NCBI GenBank assembly: GCA_903875225.1
Contig: CAIQVJ010000134.1
Location: 57,047-121,046, forward strand
Direction: 5' to 3'
DNA length: 64,000 nt
Source: an uncultured Pseudomonadota bacterium
Lineage (GTDB): Bacteria > Myxococcota_A > UBA796 > SXON01
Positions 18,641-27,562 of the stretch are shown piece after piece (position 1 is the first letter of the stretch; each line of letters starts with the position of its first letter). The translations under genes were made by a program, and so were the position numbers. The notes under the pieces were generated by a model. That model made no database searches. It was not told the origin of the DNA and saw nothing but the letters and a program-made list of their open reading frames with translations.

Positions 18641-19006
18641 ATGCTGCCTTCGCTCTCTCCGAACCCCGTCTCGCTGCTCGGCCCACTGCTCCTGCACGAC
18701 AGCCCCGCCTCCGGCCTGCCGTCGGGCGTGTTGATGATCCCGATCATGCTCGCGATCTTCTATTTCGTGCTCTGGCGGCCCCAGCAGCAGGAGCAGAAGG
18801 AGCAGCAGAAGCTGATCGCGGGCCTGCAGCGTGGTGACAAGGTGGTCACCACCGGTGGGATCCACGGCACCGTGTGGGAAGCCAAGGATGCCACCCTGGT
18901 GCTCGAGATCTCGAAGGACACGTACATGACGGTGGACCGCGACACCGTGAAGCGCAAGGTCACAGCTGTCGACTCCACCGCACCGACCGCCAAGGCAGGC
19001 AAGTAG
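18641..19006 (+). CDS. yajC: Sec translocon accessory protein YajC
   Basis: Small single-span inner-membrane protein of 121 residues that associates with SecDF and YidC during protein export. It has one hydrophobic segment (VLMIPIMLAIFYFVLWRPQ), then the family hallmark of a charged linker (QQKEQQKLIAGLQRGDKV) and the VTTGGIHGTV segment. I placed the start at the ATG four bases after the tgt stop, which puts the membrane span near residue 30 as usual; a longer reading would run back into tgt. The TAG stop directly abuts the ATG of secD. Confidence 0.92.
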   Translation: MLPSLSPNPVSLLGPLLLHDSPASGLPSGVLMIPIMLAIFYFVLWRPQQQEQKEQQKLIAGLQRGDKVVTTGGIHGTVWEAKDATLVLEISKDTYMTVDRDTVKRKVTAVDSTAPTAKAGK

Positions 19007-20794
19007 ATGGAACGTGGATTGCTCGCCCGTCTGTGGTTCGTCGCGTTCACGGTGCTCTTCGCCTGCTGGGCGCTGCTCCCGACCTACCTCGGGAAGGAGG
19101 TCCAGGAAAACCTCGACCTCGCCGCCAAGCGCGCGAAGATGGACAACCCGCCCCCGCTCGAAAAGCCGCTGCCCGGCTACGTGGACTGGCTGCCGAACTG
19201 GAAGATCAACCTGGGGCTCGACCTGCAGGGCGGCATCGACCTGACGCTGGAGGTCGGCGTGGAGGAGGGCGTGCTCTCGAGCGTCGCCCGCGACATCCCT
19301 GCCTTCAAGACCAGCGCCGACAAGCTCGGGGTGAAGATCAACTCGATCCGACGGGATCCGAAGCAGCCGCAGCTGCGTATCGAGCCGGCGGAGGGCACCA
19401 CCCTCGACCAGATCCAGACCGTGGAGCGCACCGCGCTTCGGCGGTACACCTACAAGACCACGGAGACCGTCGCAGGACGGACCGAGCTGGTCTTCGAGAT
19501 GGAGCAGGCGGCCCAGGACGAGATCCGGAAGCGTTCGGTTGAGCAGGCGCTGGAGACCATCCGAAACCGCATCGACGAGACCGGCGTGAAGGAGCCTTCG
19601 ATCACGTTGAAGGGCACGGACGGGATCGACGTGCAGCTCCCGGGGGAGACGAACGTCGAGGACGCGGTCGCCACCGTCGGGACCACCGCACGGCTCGTCT
19701 TCATGCTGGTGGACGAGGACTCGAAGCTGAAGGACTCCGACTTGAGCTTCCGGCCGCTGATGCCGTTCGTCGAGGAGGCGAAGGCGGCCATGTCACCGGA
19801 GGAGTTCAAGGACGACCGGGCGCTCTCCCAGTGGCTCGTCGACAACGGCAAGATTCCCGAAGGGCGGCTGGTGCTCTGGCACTACGATCGGAAAGACAAC
19901 GTCGACATCCGGCAGTATCCGTACATCCTCAAGGACGAGGAGATGCTCTCCGGCGACGACATCAACAGCGCGTCCACCGGTTCGGACTCCCAGACCGGAC
20001 AGTACGAGGTGCACCTCGACTTCAAGGCGCGCGGCTCGCAGATCTTCGGCCAGGTCACCGGTGCGAACCTGCAGAAACGTTTTGCCATCGTGCTCGACGA
20101 CAAGGTGCGCTCGGCGCCGGTCATCCAGTCGCAGATCTTCGACAACGCGCGAATCACCGTAGGGAGCGATGGCGCCGACGGCGGCAAGAAGGAGGCCGGT
20201 ACCCTGGCGCTCGTCCTGCGGTCCGGCGCGTTGCCCGCGCCAGTCACGCCTGGGGACGTCCGCCTCGTAAGCGGTTCTCTCGGCGAGCAGGCCAAGACCG
20301 AAGGCGTGCTCGCTGCGGCGCTGGGTAGCGGGCTGGTCATGCTCTTTGCGGCGTTCTACTACCGGGTCTCCGGCCTCATCGCCGACCTCACGCTGATGAT
20401 CAACGTGCTGCTGGTGCTCGCGCTGCTCGCCATCGTGGGCGCGACGCTCACGCTGCCGGGCATCTGCGGCATCGCGCTCACCGTCGGCATGGCGGTGGAC
20501 TGCAACATCATCATCTTCGAGCGCATCCGGGAGGAGCTACGCGGCGGAAAATCGCCGAAGATGGCGCTGGAGGTGGGCTTCGATCGAGCGTTCGTCGCTG
20601 TTTTCGACTCCTACAGCGCGCACTTCCTCTCCGGCGTGGTCCTGTACAGCTACGGCAGCGGCCCGCTCAAGGGGTTCGCCGTCACGTTGATGATCGGCAT
20701 CTTCACGACGCTGTTCACGGGAGTGTTCGTTTCGCGCGCATTCATGTCCCTCCTCATCTCCGTGCGCCGGTCTTCGACCGCGCTCTCCATCTGA
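19007..20794 (+). CDS. secD: Protein translocase subunit SecD
   Basis: Inner-membrane export motor subunit of 595 residues that, with SecF, uses the proton gradient to pull proteins across the membrane. The first membrane span is at about 8-28. A large periplasmic part follows with the diagnostic GLDLQGGIDLTLEV. The C-terminal half has five further spans, with GICGIALTVGMAVDCNIIIFERIREE holding the conserved Asp of the proton path. The ATG follows the yajC stop with no gap and secF starts 24 bp after, so the three form one unit. Confidence 0.96.
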   Translation: MERGLLARLWFVAFTVLFACWALLPTYLGKEVQENLDLAAKRAKMDNPPPLEKPLPGYVDWLPNWKINLGLDLQGGIDLTLEVGVEEGVLSSVARDIPAFKTSADKLGVKINSIRRDPKQPQLRIEPAEGTTLDQIQTVERTALRRYTYKTTETVAGRTELVFEMEQAAQDEIRKRSVEQALETIRNRIDETGVKEPSITLKGTDGIDVQLPGETNVEDAVATVGTTARLVFMLVDEDSKLKDSDLSFRPLMPFVEEAKAAMSPEEFKDDRALSQWLVDNGKIPEGRLVLWHYDRKDNVDIRQYPYILKDEEMLSGDDINSASTGSDSQTGQYEVHLDFKARGSQIFGQVTGANLQKRFAIVLDDKVRSAPVIQSQIFDNARITVGSDGADGGKKEAGTLALVLRSGALPAPVTPGDVRLVSGSLGEQAKTEGVLAAALGSGLVMLFAAFYYRVSGLIADLTLMINVLLVLALLAIVGATLTLPGICGIALTVGMAVDCNIIIFERIREELRGGKSPKMALEVGFDRAFVAVFDSYSAHFLSGVVLYSYGSGPLKGFAVTLMIGIFTTLFTGVFVSRAFMSLLISVRRSSTALSI

Positions 20795-20818
20795 ACGGCC
20801 GGTACGGATAATACTACG

Positions 20819-21979
20819 ATGTTCCAGCTTGTTCCTCACGGTTACTACTACGACTTCCTGAAGCGCAGGCACCTCTGGGCCAACGTGTCCTGGGCGGCCG
20901 CCGCGATCTCCATCATCCTGTTCGTGGTCAAGGGCCCGAACTGGAGCATCGACTTCACCGGTGGCACCGAGGTCCAGGTCACCTTCGACCAGACGACGTC
21001 GATCGAAGCCGTCCGACAGGCCCTCGTGCCCGTGGGCGTGGGCGACGAGGCCATCCAGGCGATCGGCGATGGTACGAAGAGCCAGTTCCTCTTTCGAGTG
21101 CAGGGGCAGTCGAGCGCCAAGCCCGAAGACGTCGATGCGGCGGAGAAGGCGATCCGCGCCGTGTTCTCCGATGTGACGATCAAGCCGGACGAGCAGGTCG
21201 GTACGCGCCTGCTCGTGACCTGGCCGGCTCCCGCCGACGGCAGCATCAGCCAGCGCAGCACCGCAGACTTCACGAAGGCCACTTCCGGCCTCGTGGGTGT
21301 CAGTGTCCAGCCGTCACCGGAGGAGAACACCGTCTACGTGCGCTTGCCGGGCCTCGCGGAGCACATCCGCGGTGCGCTCGACGCTTCGCTGCACGACAAG
21401 GGTGTACACATCGACAGCGCAGTCAGCGTCGGGCCCAAGGTGGGCGGGTCGCTGCGCTCGGGCGCGCTGATCTCGGTCGGCGTCACGATGCTCCTGCTGC
21501 TCGTGCTCGTGAGCCTCCGGTTCGACTTCACCTTCGCGCCGGGTGCCATCCTCTGTCTCTTCCACGACAGCACCATCCTGGTGGGGATCTGGGTCCTCAC
21601 CCAGCAGGAGTTCGGGCTCTCCATGGTGAGCGCGCTGCTCACGCTCCTCGGCTATTCGATCAACGACACCATCATCGTGTACGACCGGATCCGCGAGAAC
21701 ATGGGCAAGTACCGGTCCACCGACTTCACGAAGTTGATCAACGACTCCATCAACCAGACGCTGTCGCGGACCATCATCACGTCGGGCGGCACGATGCTCT
21801 CGATGGTGCCCTTCCTGTTCTTCGGGGGGCCGGTGCTCAAGCAGTTCGCCATCGCGATGCTCATCGGGATCGTCGTCGGCACCTACTCCTCGGTCTACGT
21901 CGCGGCGCCGCTCACCATCGTGCTGCGTGAGAACCGGCACTTCCTGGAGCGGATCACCGGGCTCAAGAGCGGGAACTGA
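20819..21979 (+). CDS. secF: Protein translocase subunit SecF
   Basis: Partner of SecD, 386 residues. It has span one at about 25-40, then the WSIDFTGGTEVQV motif, a periplasmic domain to about 215, and five C-terminal spans with LLGYSINDTIIVYDRIREN, the conserved family segment. The protein is longer than many SecF because of an enlarged periplasmic domain (about 60-205). Last gene of tgt-yajC-secDF; 68 bp separate it from the HU gene. Confidence 0.96.
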   Translation: MFQLVPHGYYYDFLKRRHLWANVSWAAAAISIILFVVKGPNWSIDFTGGTEVQVTFDQTTSIEAVRQALVPVGVGDEAIQAIGDGTKSQFLFRVQGQSSAKPEDVDAAEKAIRAVFSDVTIKPDEQVGTRLLVTWPAPADGSISQRSTADFTKATSGLVGVSVQPSPEENTVYVRLPGLAEHIRGALDASLHDKGVHIDSAVSVGPKVGGSLRSGALISVGVTMLLLLVLVSLRFDFTFAPGAILCLFHDSTILVGIWVLTQQEFGLSMVSALLTLLGYSINDTIIVYDRIRENMGKYRSTDFTKLINDSINQTLSRTIITSGGTMLSMVPFLFFGGPVLKQFAIAMLIGIVVGTYSSVYVAAPLTIVLRENRHFLERITGLKSGN

Positions 21980-22047
21980 GCGACCCGGATCACGCAAGTA
22001 CATCAAATAACGTCCGCTGACCGCGCCTTCTGGGTTACGAGCGCGGC

Positions 22048-22332
22048 ATGACCAAGAGCGAACTAGTGGATGCGCTGGCGCGGCGAGACGGCGTGCCCCG
22101 CGTCACGGCCGAGGTGGTGGTGAACGCGGTGTTCGACCAGGTGCGCGATGCCCTGGTGCGTGGCGAGCGCGTGGAGATTCGCGGATTCGGCAGCTTCGCC
22201 GCAAAGGAGTACAAGGGGTACACGGGTCGGAACCCGCGCAGCGGGGCGGAGATTGTCGTGAAGCCCAAGGTTCTGCCGGTGTTCAAGGTCGGGAAGGCGC
22301 TGCGTAGCCGCGTAAACGGCGAGAGCGAGTGA
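22048..22332 (+). CDS. HU/IHF-family DNA-bending protein
   Basis: Histone-like nucleoid protein of 94 residues. It has the HU fold: helix pair MTKSELVDALARR, beta segment VEIRGFGSFAAKEY, the beta-arm tip GRNPRSG and the C-terminal helix FKVGKALRSRV. The residues RGFGSF and TGRNP resemble IHF beta more than HU. It bends DNA and may assist sigma-54 promoters, one of which lies in this window. The stop overlaps the following gene by one base. Confidence 0.93.
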   Translation: MTKSELVDALARRDGVPRVTAEVVVNAVFDQVRDALVRGERVEIRGFGSFAAKEYKGYTGRNPRSGAEIVVKPKVLPVFKVGKALRSRVNGESE

Positions 22333-22871
22333 TGCTCTGGCTGTCCGGACTCGCGTTGGCCGGAACGGTCTACATCAACGGGGTCCGGGTGGACCTGCTC
22401 CCCGTCGTCACGCTGCAGGGCGCGACGGTGCGGATGGACCAGAACGGCGACATCTGGATCGACGCGCCGAACTACAAGGTGCAGGTGGTCGGCGGGGCTC
22501 CGAGCCCGACGAGCGCGCAGGCCAGCGCCACCTCCGCGGTCTCCACACCCGACGCCTCCGGGCGCGTGTGGTACCTCGTCTCGGAAGACGAAGGCTCGGT
22601 GGACGGCGTGGTCGACGTCTTCGTGAACGACCAGTACGTTCGCCGGCTGCAGAGCGGACAGTCGCAGGTGCTCGTGGACCTCTCGGCCTACGTGCACCGC
22701 GGCAGCAACAAGGTGCAATTCGTCGTGCGCACGGCGCCGACGGGGCGCCTGGGGGCCTACGTGGGGGCAGGGGACAACACCGGAGAGGCGCTGCGGATCG
22801 ACGCCCCGCCCGTCACCTGGCGTTCGGCCGGGGCCCAGACCGTGCAAGACTACACGTTTACCGTGCCCTAA
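22332..22871 (+). CDS. Exported protein of unknown function
   Basis: Protein of 179 residues with a short signal peptide (MLWLSGLALAGTVYING). After it comes a beta-rich N-terminal part, an Ala/Ser/Thr linker (about 57-75) and a second beta-rich domain with VVDVFVNDQYVRRLQSG and VHRGSNKVQFVVR. I do not recognise the family. The start is either GTG at 22329 or this ATG; both overlap the HU stop, so it is coupled to HU although the products act in different compartments. Confidence 0.65.
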   Translation: MLWLSGLALAGTVYINGVRVDLLPVVTLQGATVRMDQNGDIWIDAPNYKVQVVGGAPSPTSAQASATSAVSTPDASGRVWYLVSEDEGSVDGVVDVFVNDQYVRRLQSGQSQVLVDLSAYVHRGSNKVQFVVRTAPTGRLGAYVGAGDNTGEALRIDAPPVTWRSAGAQTVQDYTFTVP

Positions 22872-22953
22872 CCAGTGGGAGCCGGGCCCGAAACGGGTTA
22901 GCTAGCTCGCCCCCCCGGACGGTTCCCGCCGTCCTCCTCCCGGAGCCCCCGCC

Positions 22954-24321
22954 TTGGTACCCTCCCACCACGGGCACCAGCCCGGTCGACGCACCTACCT
23001 GCTCGACACCAACGTCCTTCTCTCCGACCCCAACGCAGTCTTCGTGTTCGACGAGCACGAGTTGGTGCTCCCGATCACGGTGATCGAGGAGGTCGACAAG
23101 TTCAAGCGGGAGCTCACGGAACGGGGCCGGTGCGCACGCACGATCAGCCGCACGCTCGATGACCTGCGCGCGAAGGGCCAGCTTGCCAAGGGCGTGGCGT
23201 TGCCCAACGGCGGGACCCTTCGGGTGGAGCTGGGGAGCCCGGGGGACATGGCGGAGCTTTTTGCGGGCGCCCTCGACTCCGCAGACAACGTGATCCTGCG
23301 GATCGCCATGCGCCTGCACCGGGATCTCGTCGCTGCGGGCAGCACGCTCATCGTGGTGAGCCGCGACGTGAACATGCGGCTGAAGGCCGACGCGCTCGGC
23401 ATGGTCGCGGAGGACTACGAGCACGGCCACGTCGAGATTGACGAGGCCTACACGGGGGTCCTGGAGCGGGACGTGGCGAAGGAGGTCGTGGACGACATCC
23501 ACGCTCGCGGCGTGCTCTCGGACTCCGGCGAGGGGCTCTGCCCGCACCAGTTCGTGATCCTCCGCAACGAGGTGAACCCGCAGCAGACCGCCATGACGCG
23601 GTACGACGAGCGCCAGAAGCAGCTCAAGCTCGTGGGCAAGCACCGCGAGGGCATCTGGGGCATCTTCGCGCGCAACCGGGAGCAGCTCTTCGCTCTCGAC
23701 CTCCTGATGGACGACAGCATCCCGCTGGTCACGCTGGACGGTCGAGCGGGCACCGGCAAGACGCTGCTCGCGATCGCCTGCGGGCTCAAGCTCGTCGCTG
23801 ACGACAAGCGGTACCGGCGCCTCGTGGTGGCCCGTCCGATCTTCCCGCTGGGGAAGGACATCGGGTTCCTGCCCGGGAGCCTGGACGAGAAGCTGAACCC
23901 GTGGATGAAGCCGATCTTCGACAACCTCGAGCTGCTGCTCGGCGGCGAAGACGCGAACGACAAGCCGGGCCGGCGGGGCGGCGCCCCCAACTACCAGACC
24001 CTCCTCGACCAGAAGATCGTGGAGGTGGAGCCGCTCACCTACATCCGCGGTCGTTCGCTCCCCAAGCAGTTCCTGATCATCGACGAGGCGCAGAACCTGA
24101 CCCCGCACGAGGTCAAGACCGTGATCACGCGCGCCGGGGAGGGCACCAAGGTCGTCCTGACCGGCGACCGCTACCAGATCGACAACCCGTACGTCGATGC
24201 CACCTCGAACGGCCTCTCCTACGTGATCGAGCGGTTCCGCACGAGCCCGATGGGCGGCCACGTCACGCTGCGGAAGGGCGAGCGCTCGGCCCTCGCGGAG
24301 TGCGCAGCCAACGTGCTCTGA
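22954..24321 (+). CDS. PIN-PhoH family ATPase
   Basis: Two-domain protein of 455 residues of the PhoH2/YlaK type. The N-terminal PIN nuclease domain (about 12-165) has Asp18 in LLDTNVLL and acidic partners EEVDKFK and DNVILRIAM. The PhoH ATPase (about 235-455) has Walker A GRAGTGKT and Walker B FLIIDEAQN, and VVLTGDRYQIDNP near the end. Family members couple RNA unwinding to RNA cleavage. The start is TTG at 22954, supported by GGAG eight bases before; no better start precedes the PIN motif. It converges on the alpha/beta hydrolase gene. Confidence 0.9.
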   Translation: MVPSHHGHQPGRRTYLLDTNVLLSDPNAVFVFDEHELVLPITVIEEVDKFKRELTERGRCARTISRTLDDLRAKGQLAKGVALPNGGTLRVELGSPGDMAELFAGALDSADNVILRIAMRLHRDLVAAGSTLIVVSRDVNMRLKADALGMVAEDYEHGHVEIDEAYTGVLERDVAKEVVDDIHARGVLSDSGEGLCPHQFVILRNEVNPQQTAMTRYDERQKQLKLVGKHREGIWGIFARNREQLFALDLLMDDSIPLVTLDGRAGTGKTLLAIACGLKLVADDKRYRRLVVARPIFPLGKDIGFLPGSLDEKLNPWMKPIFDNLELLLGGEDANDKPGRRGGAPNYQTLLDQKIVEVEPLTYIRGRSLPKQFLIIDEAQNLTPHEVKTVITRAGEGTKVVLTGDRYQIDNPYVDATSNGLSYVIERFRTSPMGGHVTLRKGERSALAECAANVL

Positions 24322-24348
24322 CCGGGGACGGGCCGCGCGTGGGCCGCC

Positions 24349-24364
24349 AGCGCTATGAAGCGCT
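24349..24364. terminator. Small hairpin at a convergent junction
   Basis: AGCGCT-ATGA-AGCGCT, a six-base stem overlapping the last codons of the alpha/beta hydrolase gene and lying 28 bp past the phoH stop. No T-run. Weak candidate for a shared terminator. Confidence 0.3.
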
Positions 24365-25267
24365 CGCGGCGCGCTTCCTCTCTCCGTACACCCGCTGCCT
24401 CAAGAACCGGTCCACCCGATGGTGGATGTTTTCGGGCTGCTCGATCAACGCTGCGTGCGTTGCATCTGCAAGCACGAGCAGCTCGGCGTTCGGGATGGTG
24501 TCGACGATCTTGCGCGAGAGCCACATGGGCGTGAACGCATCGCGCTCTGCTGCGACGATCAGCGCTGGCACTGTGATCCTCGGGAGCACATCCCAGGCGT
24601 CGTGCTTCTGGACCTCCAGCACGTTGTGCAGGAACACGCGCAGGTCGAGGCGCGCGATGTGCGCGAGGTACTTCACCATGTCCTCGCGGCTGGCGTACAC
24701 CGGGTCCACCAGATCGAAGCGCCAGGTGATGAACCAGGCGACGGGGCTGCGCAGGATCGGGCGCAGCAGCGCGTGCGCGAAGGCTCCCTGCCGGTCCACT
24801 GCGGTGGAGGCGAGCTGAAACAGGCGTGGTGAGCCGGCGTAGTCGAAGAAGGTCTCCAGGGTGCGCCCGGCGCTGCCGAGCATCGGGACCATGCCCAGCA
24901 CCCGGGCGGCGTGGTTCCGGTAGTACTCGAACAGCACCTGGCAGCCCATCGAGTGGCCGACGAGCACGACGGGGTCGTCTCCACAAACCGCCTGGATCAC
25001 GGTGTGCAGGTCCGCAGCGAGCCGGGGGATCGACATGTCGGCGACCCGCCAGTCCGACACGCGATCGCTCCGGCCGTGCGCCCGGTAGTCCCAGACCACG
25101 ACCGTGTAGTCCCGGGAGAACCAGTCGACGAAGTACCGCCAGAAGTAGGTGCTGACGCCCACGCCGTTGTTGCACACGAGCACCGGTCCCCGACCGACGG
25201 CGCGCCAATACAAGCGCACTCCATCATCAGACTTCGCGAATCCGGATCGAATGTGGGGTTCGGACAC
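24353..25267 (-). CDS. Alpha/beta hydrolase
   Basis: Serine hydrolase of 304 residues with the complete triad of the fold: Ser in the nucleophile elbow VGHSMGCQ, Asp in AERDAFTPM, His in DATHAALIEQPE. The N-terminal strands read VLVCNNGVGVSTYFWRYF (oxyanion region, here NNG in place of HGG/HGF) and DYRAHGRSD. There is no signal peptide, so it is cytoplasmic. Substrate unknown; the fold serves esterases, lactonases and haloperoxidases alike. It is the first protein gene downstream of tRNA-Ala on the same strand, 59 bp away. Confidence 0.85.
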   Translation of the reverse strand: MSEPHIRSGFAKSDDGVRLYWRAVGRGPVLVCNNGVGVSTYFWRYFVDWFSRDYTVVVWDYRAHGRSDRVSDWRVADMSIPRLAADLHTVIQAVCGDDPVVLVGHSMGCQVLFEYYRNHAARVLGMVPMLGSAGRTLETFFDYAGSPRLFQLASTAVDRQGAFAHALLRPILRSPVAWFITWRFDLVDPVYASREDMVKYLAHIARLDLRVFLHNVLEVQKHDAWDVLPRITVPALIVAAERDAFTPMWLSRKIVDTIPNAELLVLADATHAALIEQPENIHHRVDRFLRQRVYGERKRAASAS

Positions 25268-25326
25268 TCAGCCTCCGAGTGCTTCCCCGGCGATGCGGCG
25301 CGCGGGGACGACCAGAGAAAGGGGGG

Positions 25327-25399
25327 TGGAGAAGACCGGAATCGAACCGGCGACCTCCGCATTGCGAACGCGGCGCTCTACCAATTGAGCTACTTCCCC
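25327..25399 (-). tRNA. tRNA-Ala, anticodon CGC
   Basis: A 73-nt cloverleaf folds on the minus strand: acceptor GGGGAAG/CTTCTCC, D arm GCTC..GAGC, anticodon stem CCGCG/TGCGG with loop TTCGCAA, and T arm GCCGG-TTCGATT-CCGGT, discriminator A. The anticodon is CGC (alanine, codon GCG). Acceptor pair three is G-U, the known alanine identity element, which confirms the call. CCA is not encoded. Confidence 0.97.
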
Positions 25400-25411
25400 A
25401 ACGAGCGCCGG

Positions 25412-25440
25412 TCTACTATCTGGGGACACGAAGGGCGTCA
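25412..25440 (-). promoter_or_regulatory. Sigma-70 promoter of tRNA-Ala
   Basis: On the minus strand TTGACG (25440-25435) and TAGTAG (25417-25412) are spaced by 17 bases, and the -10 box ends 12 bases before the tRNA. The -35 matches five of six consensus bases and the -10 three of six. Confidence 0.55.
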
Positions 25441-25460
25441 AGAGCGCGGCGCACGGGGAA

Positions 25461-27395
25461 TCAACGGGACAGGTGCGCAACGGTGTCCACATCCGCGTAG
25501 TCGGCCTGCACGGGGCCGAACTGCATCGTGCGGAACACCCGTTTCACGCAGGCCAGCGCGTCGGACGAGATCTCGGGGGCCACCACCTGGACGCTCCGCG
25601 CGAGCCCGGTGGCATCGACGACGGCCTTGAAGTGAGCGTCAACTGGCTGGTCCGTGACGATGCACGCGGTGAGGTCGGCGGCGCGCTCCTGCACGATGCG
25701 CGCGCCCTCTTCGCTCATCGGGATGCCCCGAGCGCCGGCGGCGGGTGCCCACTCCATCGCATCGGCGATGTCGAGGCGGATGTGGCGGTCGAGGGTGTTG
25801 CCGGCCTGCAGCTGCACCAGCTCGTCGTGGGGGGAAAACCCGCGGGCCTCGATGCGCACCCGGATCGGGACATCGGCGTTGTCGGCGTGGAATTCTGCTG
25901 TCGCCCCGTGCCCGATCTCGCTGTTGTTCACGTACACGTGGTCTGCGGGAGGGTCGATGGCGAGCGTGAGCACGGCATCATTCGCAGCGGATCCCCACAG
26001 CACTGCCACTGCCACGAGCGCCAGGAGGCCCACCACGGCCACGATGCTGGCACCGATCGCCCACGGGAGCATCGACGTGCGGGAGACCTGGATGGTGATG
26101 GTCTTGCGCTCCCCGTGATCGGTCACGACCGTCAGGGCCGCCGACGCGTTGCGCCAGGGCATGCGATCGGCGTGTACCATCACCTCGACCACCTGCGTGG
26201 CGGCCTTCGGGTCGAGCTGAGGCTTCGCGATCTCGAGCCACTCGTGGTCCGCCACCACGCGCCCGGGCATCTTGCCTTCGCCCACGTTCCGAAGGAGCAG
26301 GCGGATCCGCACCCGCGCCTCCTTGGCCTTGATCACCAGGACGTCGGGGCCGTCCACGGCGAGCTTGGGGCCGCGCGTGCGCGACGACGTCGGGGCCTCG
26401 GAGGCCGCTGCCGTCGGACCCAGGCGCGGAGGGGGCGGCACCGGCATGAGCGGTGCACGCAGGCCCGCGTTGGTGATCTCCAGCTCATCGGCCTGTGGCT
26501 GGGCCCGCGGCATGGTGATCGGGCGGGGAGGGGGCTGCGTGTTGCGCACCCGCGGAGCGGTCACCGTGGGCGAAGCGGGCGATGACGCCGGTTGCGGCGA
26601 GTAGACCGGTGTCTGGCTCGCGGCGTCGTCTGCGCTCTCGGTCTCGCTGGTGTTCTCCGCCGTGCCGGGCAGGAGCCCGAGCACGCCGGACTGACGGGGT
26701 TCGTTCGCCTGCGCCCACGCCGTGCGCCGGGCATCGTAGCGGGAGCGCCGCTCGGGGTCCCGGAGCACGGTCCACGCCTGATCCAGCTTGTTGAGCATGT
26801 CGGCCGAAAGCGCGAGATCGTTCAGGTTCCGCGCCCAGCGGTAGCGAGCCCGGTACGCCTGCTCGAGGCGCTCGTTGCCGCAGAAGGGGTCGACCTGCAG
26901 GACGTCGTAGAAGTCGACGGTGCTGGGCGCGGGGGTGGGCTCGGCGTCCTGCTGGCGCCGCACCCCGGCTGCGTTGAGCGCCTCCTCGATCTGCTGCCCG
27001 ACGAGCGCGTCCGGCAGATCCAGCTCCCGTCCCTGCTTCCGGATCGCAGCCTCTGCGGCGGCCGGCAGGCTTCCCGCGCTGATGGTGCCGCGGATGTAGG
27101 TGCGCAGGCTCTCGACGTTCCGCTCCATGTGATTGGATCGCAGATGGGTGCGATACGCGTCGGGCTCCTCGAGCAGCGCCTTGCGCACCAACGCGTTCTG
27201 CTTGATCAGGAACAAGGCCTCGACCTTGTATTTCGGGTTCGACTGCTGCCCCTGCGCCCACGCCCGGCGCTTCTTGACGAAGGCCTCCACATCGCCCGGC
27301 GAAGACGATTCAGCGATGCCATAGTAGGCCAACAGCGAGGCCTGGCCCACGGAGGCCAGGAAGCGGTCGATCTCCTCTAGTTCGCGACGATCCAT
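25461..27395 (-). CDS. Membrane-anchored protein with two degenerate J-like domains, PEGA-like and AgmX-like domains
   Basis: Multidomain protein of 644 residues at the end of the chaperone cassette. Two stretches look like J domains: residues 20-85 (LLAYYGIAESSSPGDVEAF to AYRTHL) and 161-228 (DFYDVLQVDPFCGNERLEQA to RSRYDARR). Neither has the HPD triad needed to stimulate Hsp70 ATPase. Residues 230-345 are Pro/Ala-rich and disordered. A beta domain (345-440) precedes a single membrane span at 443-467. Outside it lie a PEGA-like domain (474-543) and a C-terminal domain resembling AgmX/PglI/TonB ends (565-632, with Cys578 and Cys616). So the J-like part faces the cytoplasm and the tail the periplasm. 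A gap of 167 bp separates it from the upstream Hsp70 gene, so it may have its own promoter, though I could not identify one. Confidence 0.75.
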   Translation of the reverse strand: MDRRELEEIDRFLASVGQASLLAYYGIAESSSPGDVEAFVKKRRAWAQGQQSNPKYKVEALFLIKQNALVRKALLEEPDAYRTHLRSNHMERNVESLRTYIRGTISAGSLPAAAEAAIRKQGRELDLPDALVGQQIEEALNAAGVRRQQDAEPTPAPSTVDFYDVLQVDPFCGNERLEQAYRARYRWARNLNDLALSADMLNKLDQAWTVLRDPERRSRYDARRTAWAQANEPRQSGVLGLLPGTAENTSETESADDAASQTPVYSPQPASSPASPTVTAPRVRNTQPPPRPITMPRAQPQADELEITNAGLRAPLMPVPPPPRLGPTAAASEAPTSSRTRGPKLAVDGPDVLVIKAKEARVRIRLLLRNVGEGKMPGRVVADHEWLEIAKPQLDPKAATQVVEVMVHADRMPWRNASAALTVVTDHGERKTITIQVSRTSMLPWAIGASIVAVVGLLALVAVAVLWGSAANDAVLTLAIDPPADHVYVNNSEIGHGATAEFHADNADVPIRVRIEARGFSPHDELVQLQAGNTLDRHIRLDIADAMEWAPAAGARGIPMSEEGARIVQERAADLTACIVTDQPVDAHFKAVVDATGLARSVQVVAPEISSDALACVKRVFRTMQFGPVQADYADVDTVAHLSR

Positions 27396-27562
27396 ACGCC
27401 GTGCCCTCTATCAAGAAACGGACCAACTGATCCGGCTCTCTTCCCGAACGGGCTACGCGTTGTTGCCTTCATGCGGCCCCGTTGCGCCCACCGGTCGCGG
27501 GCCGCGTGGCAGAAGTCCGCCATGAAGGTTGATTTGTTCCGTCAGCGGTGCTCGCGGGACCG

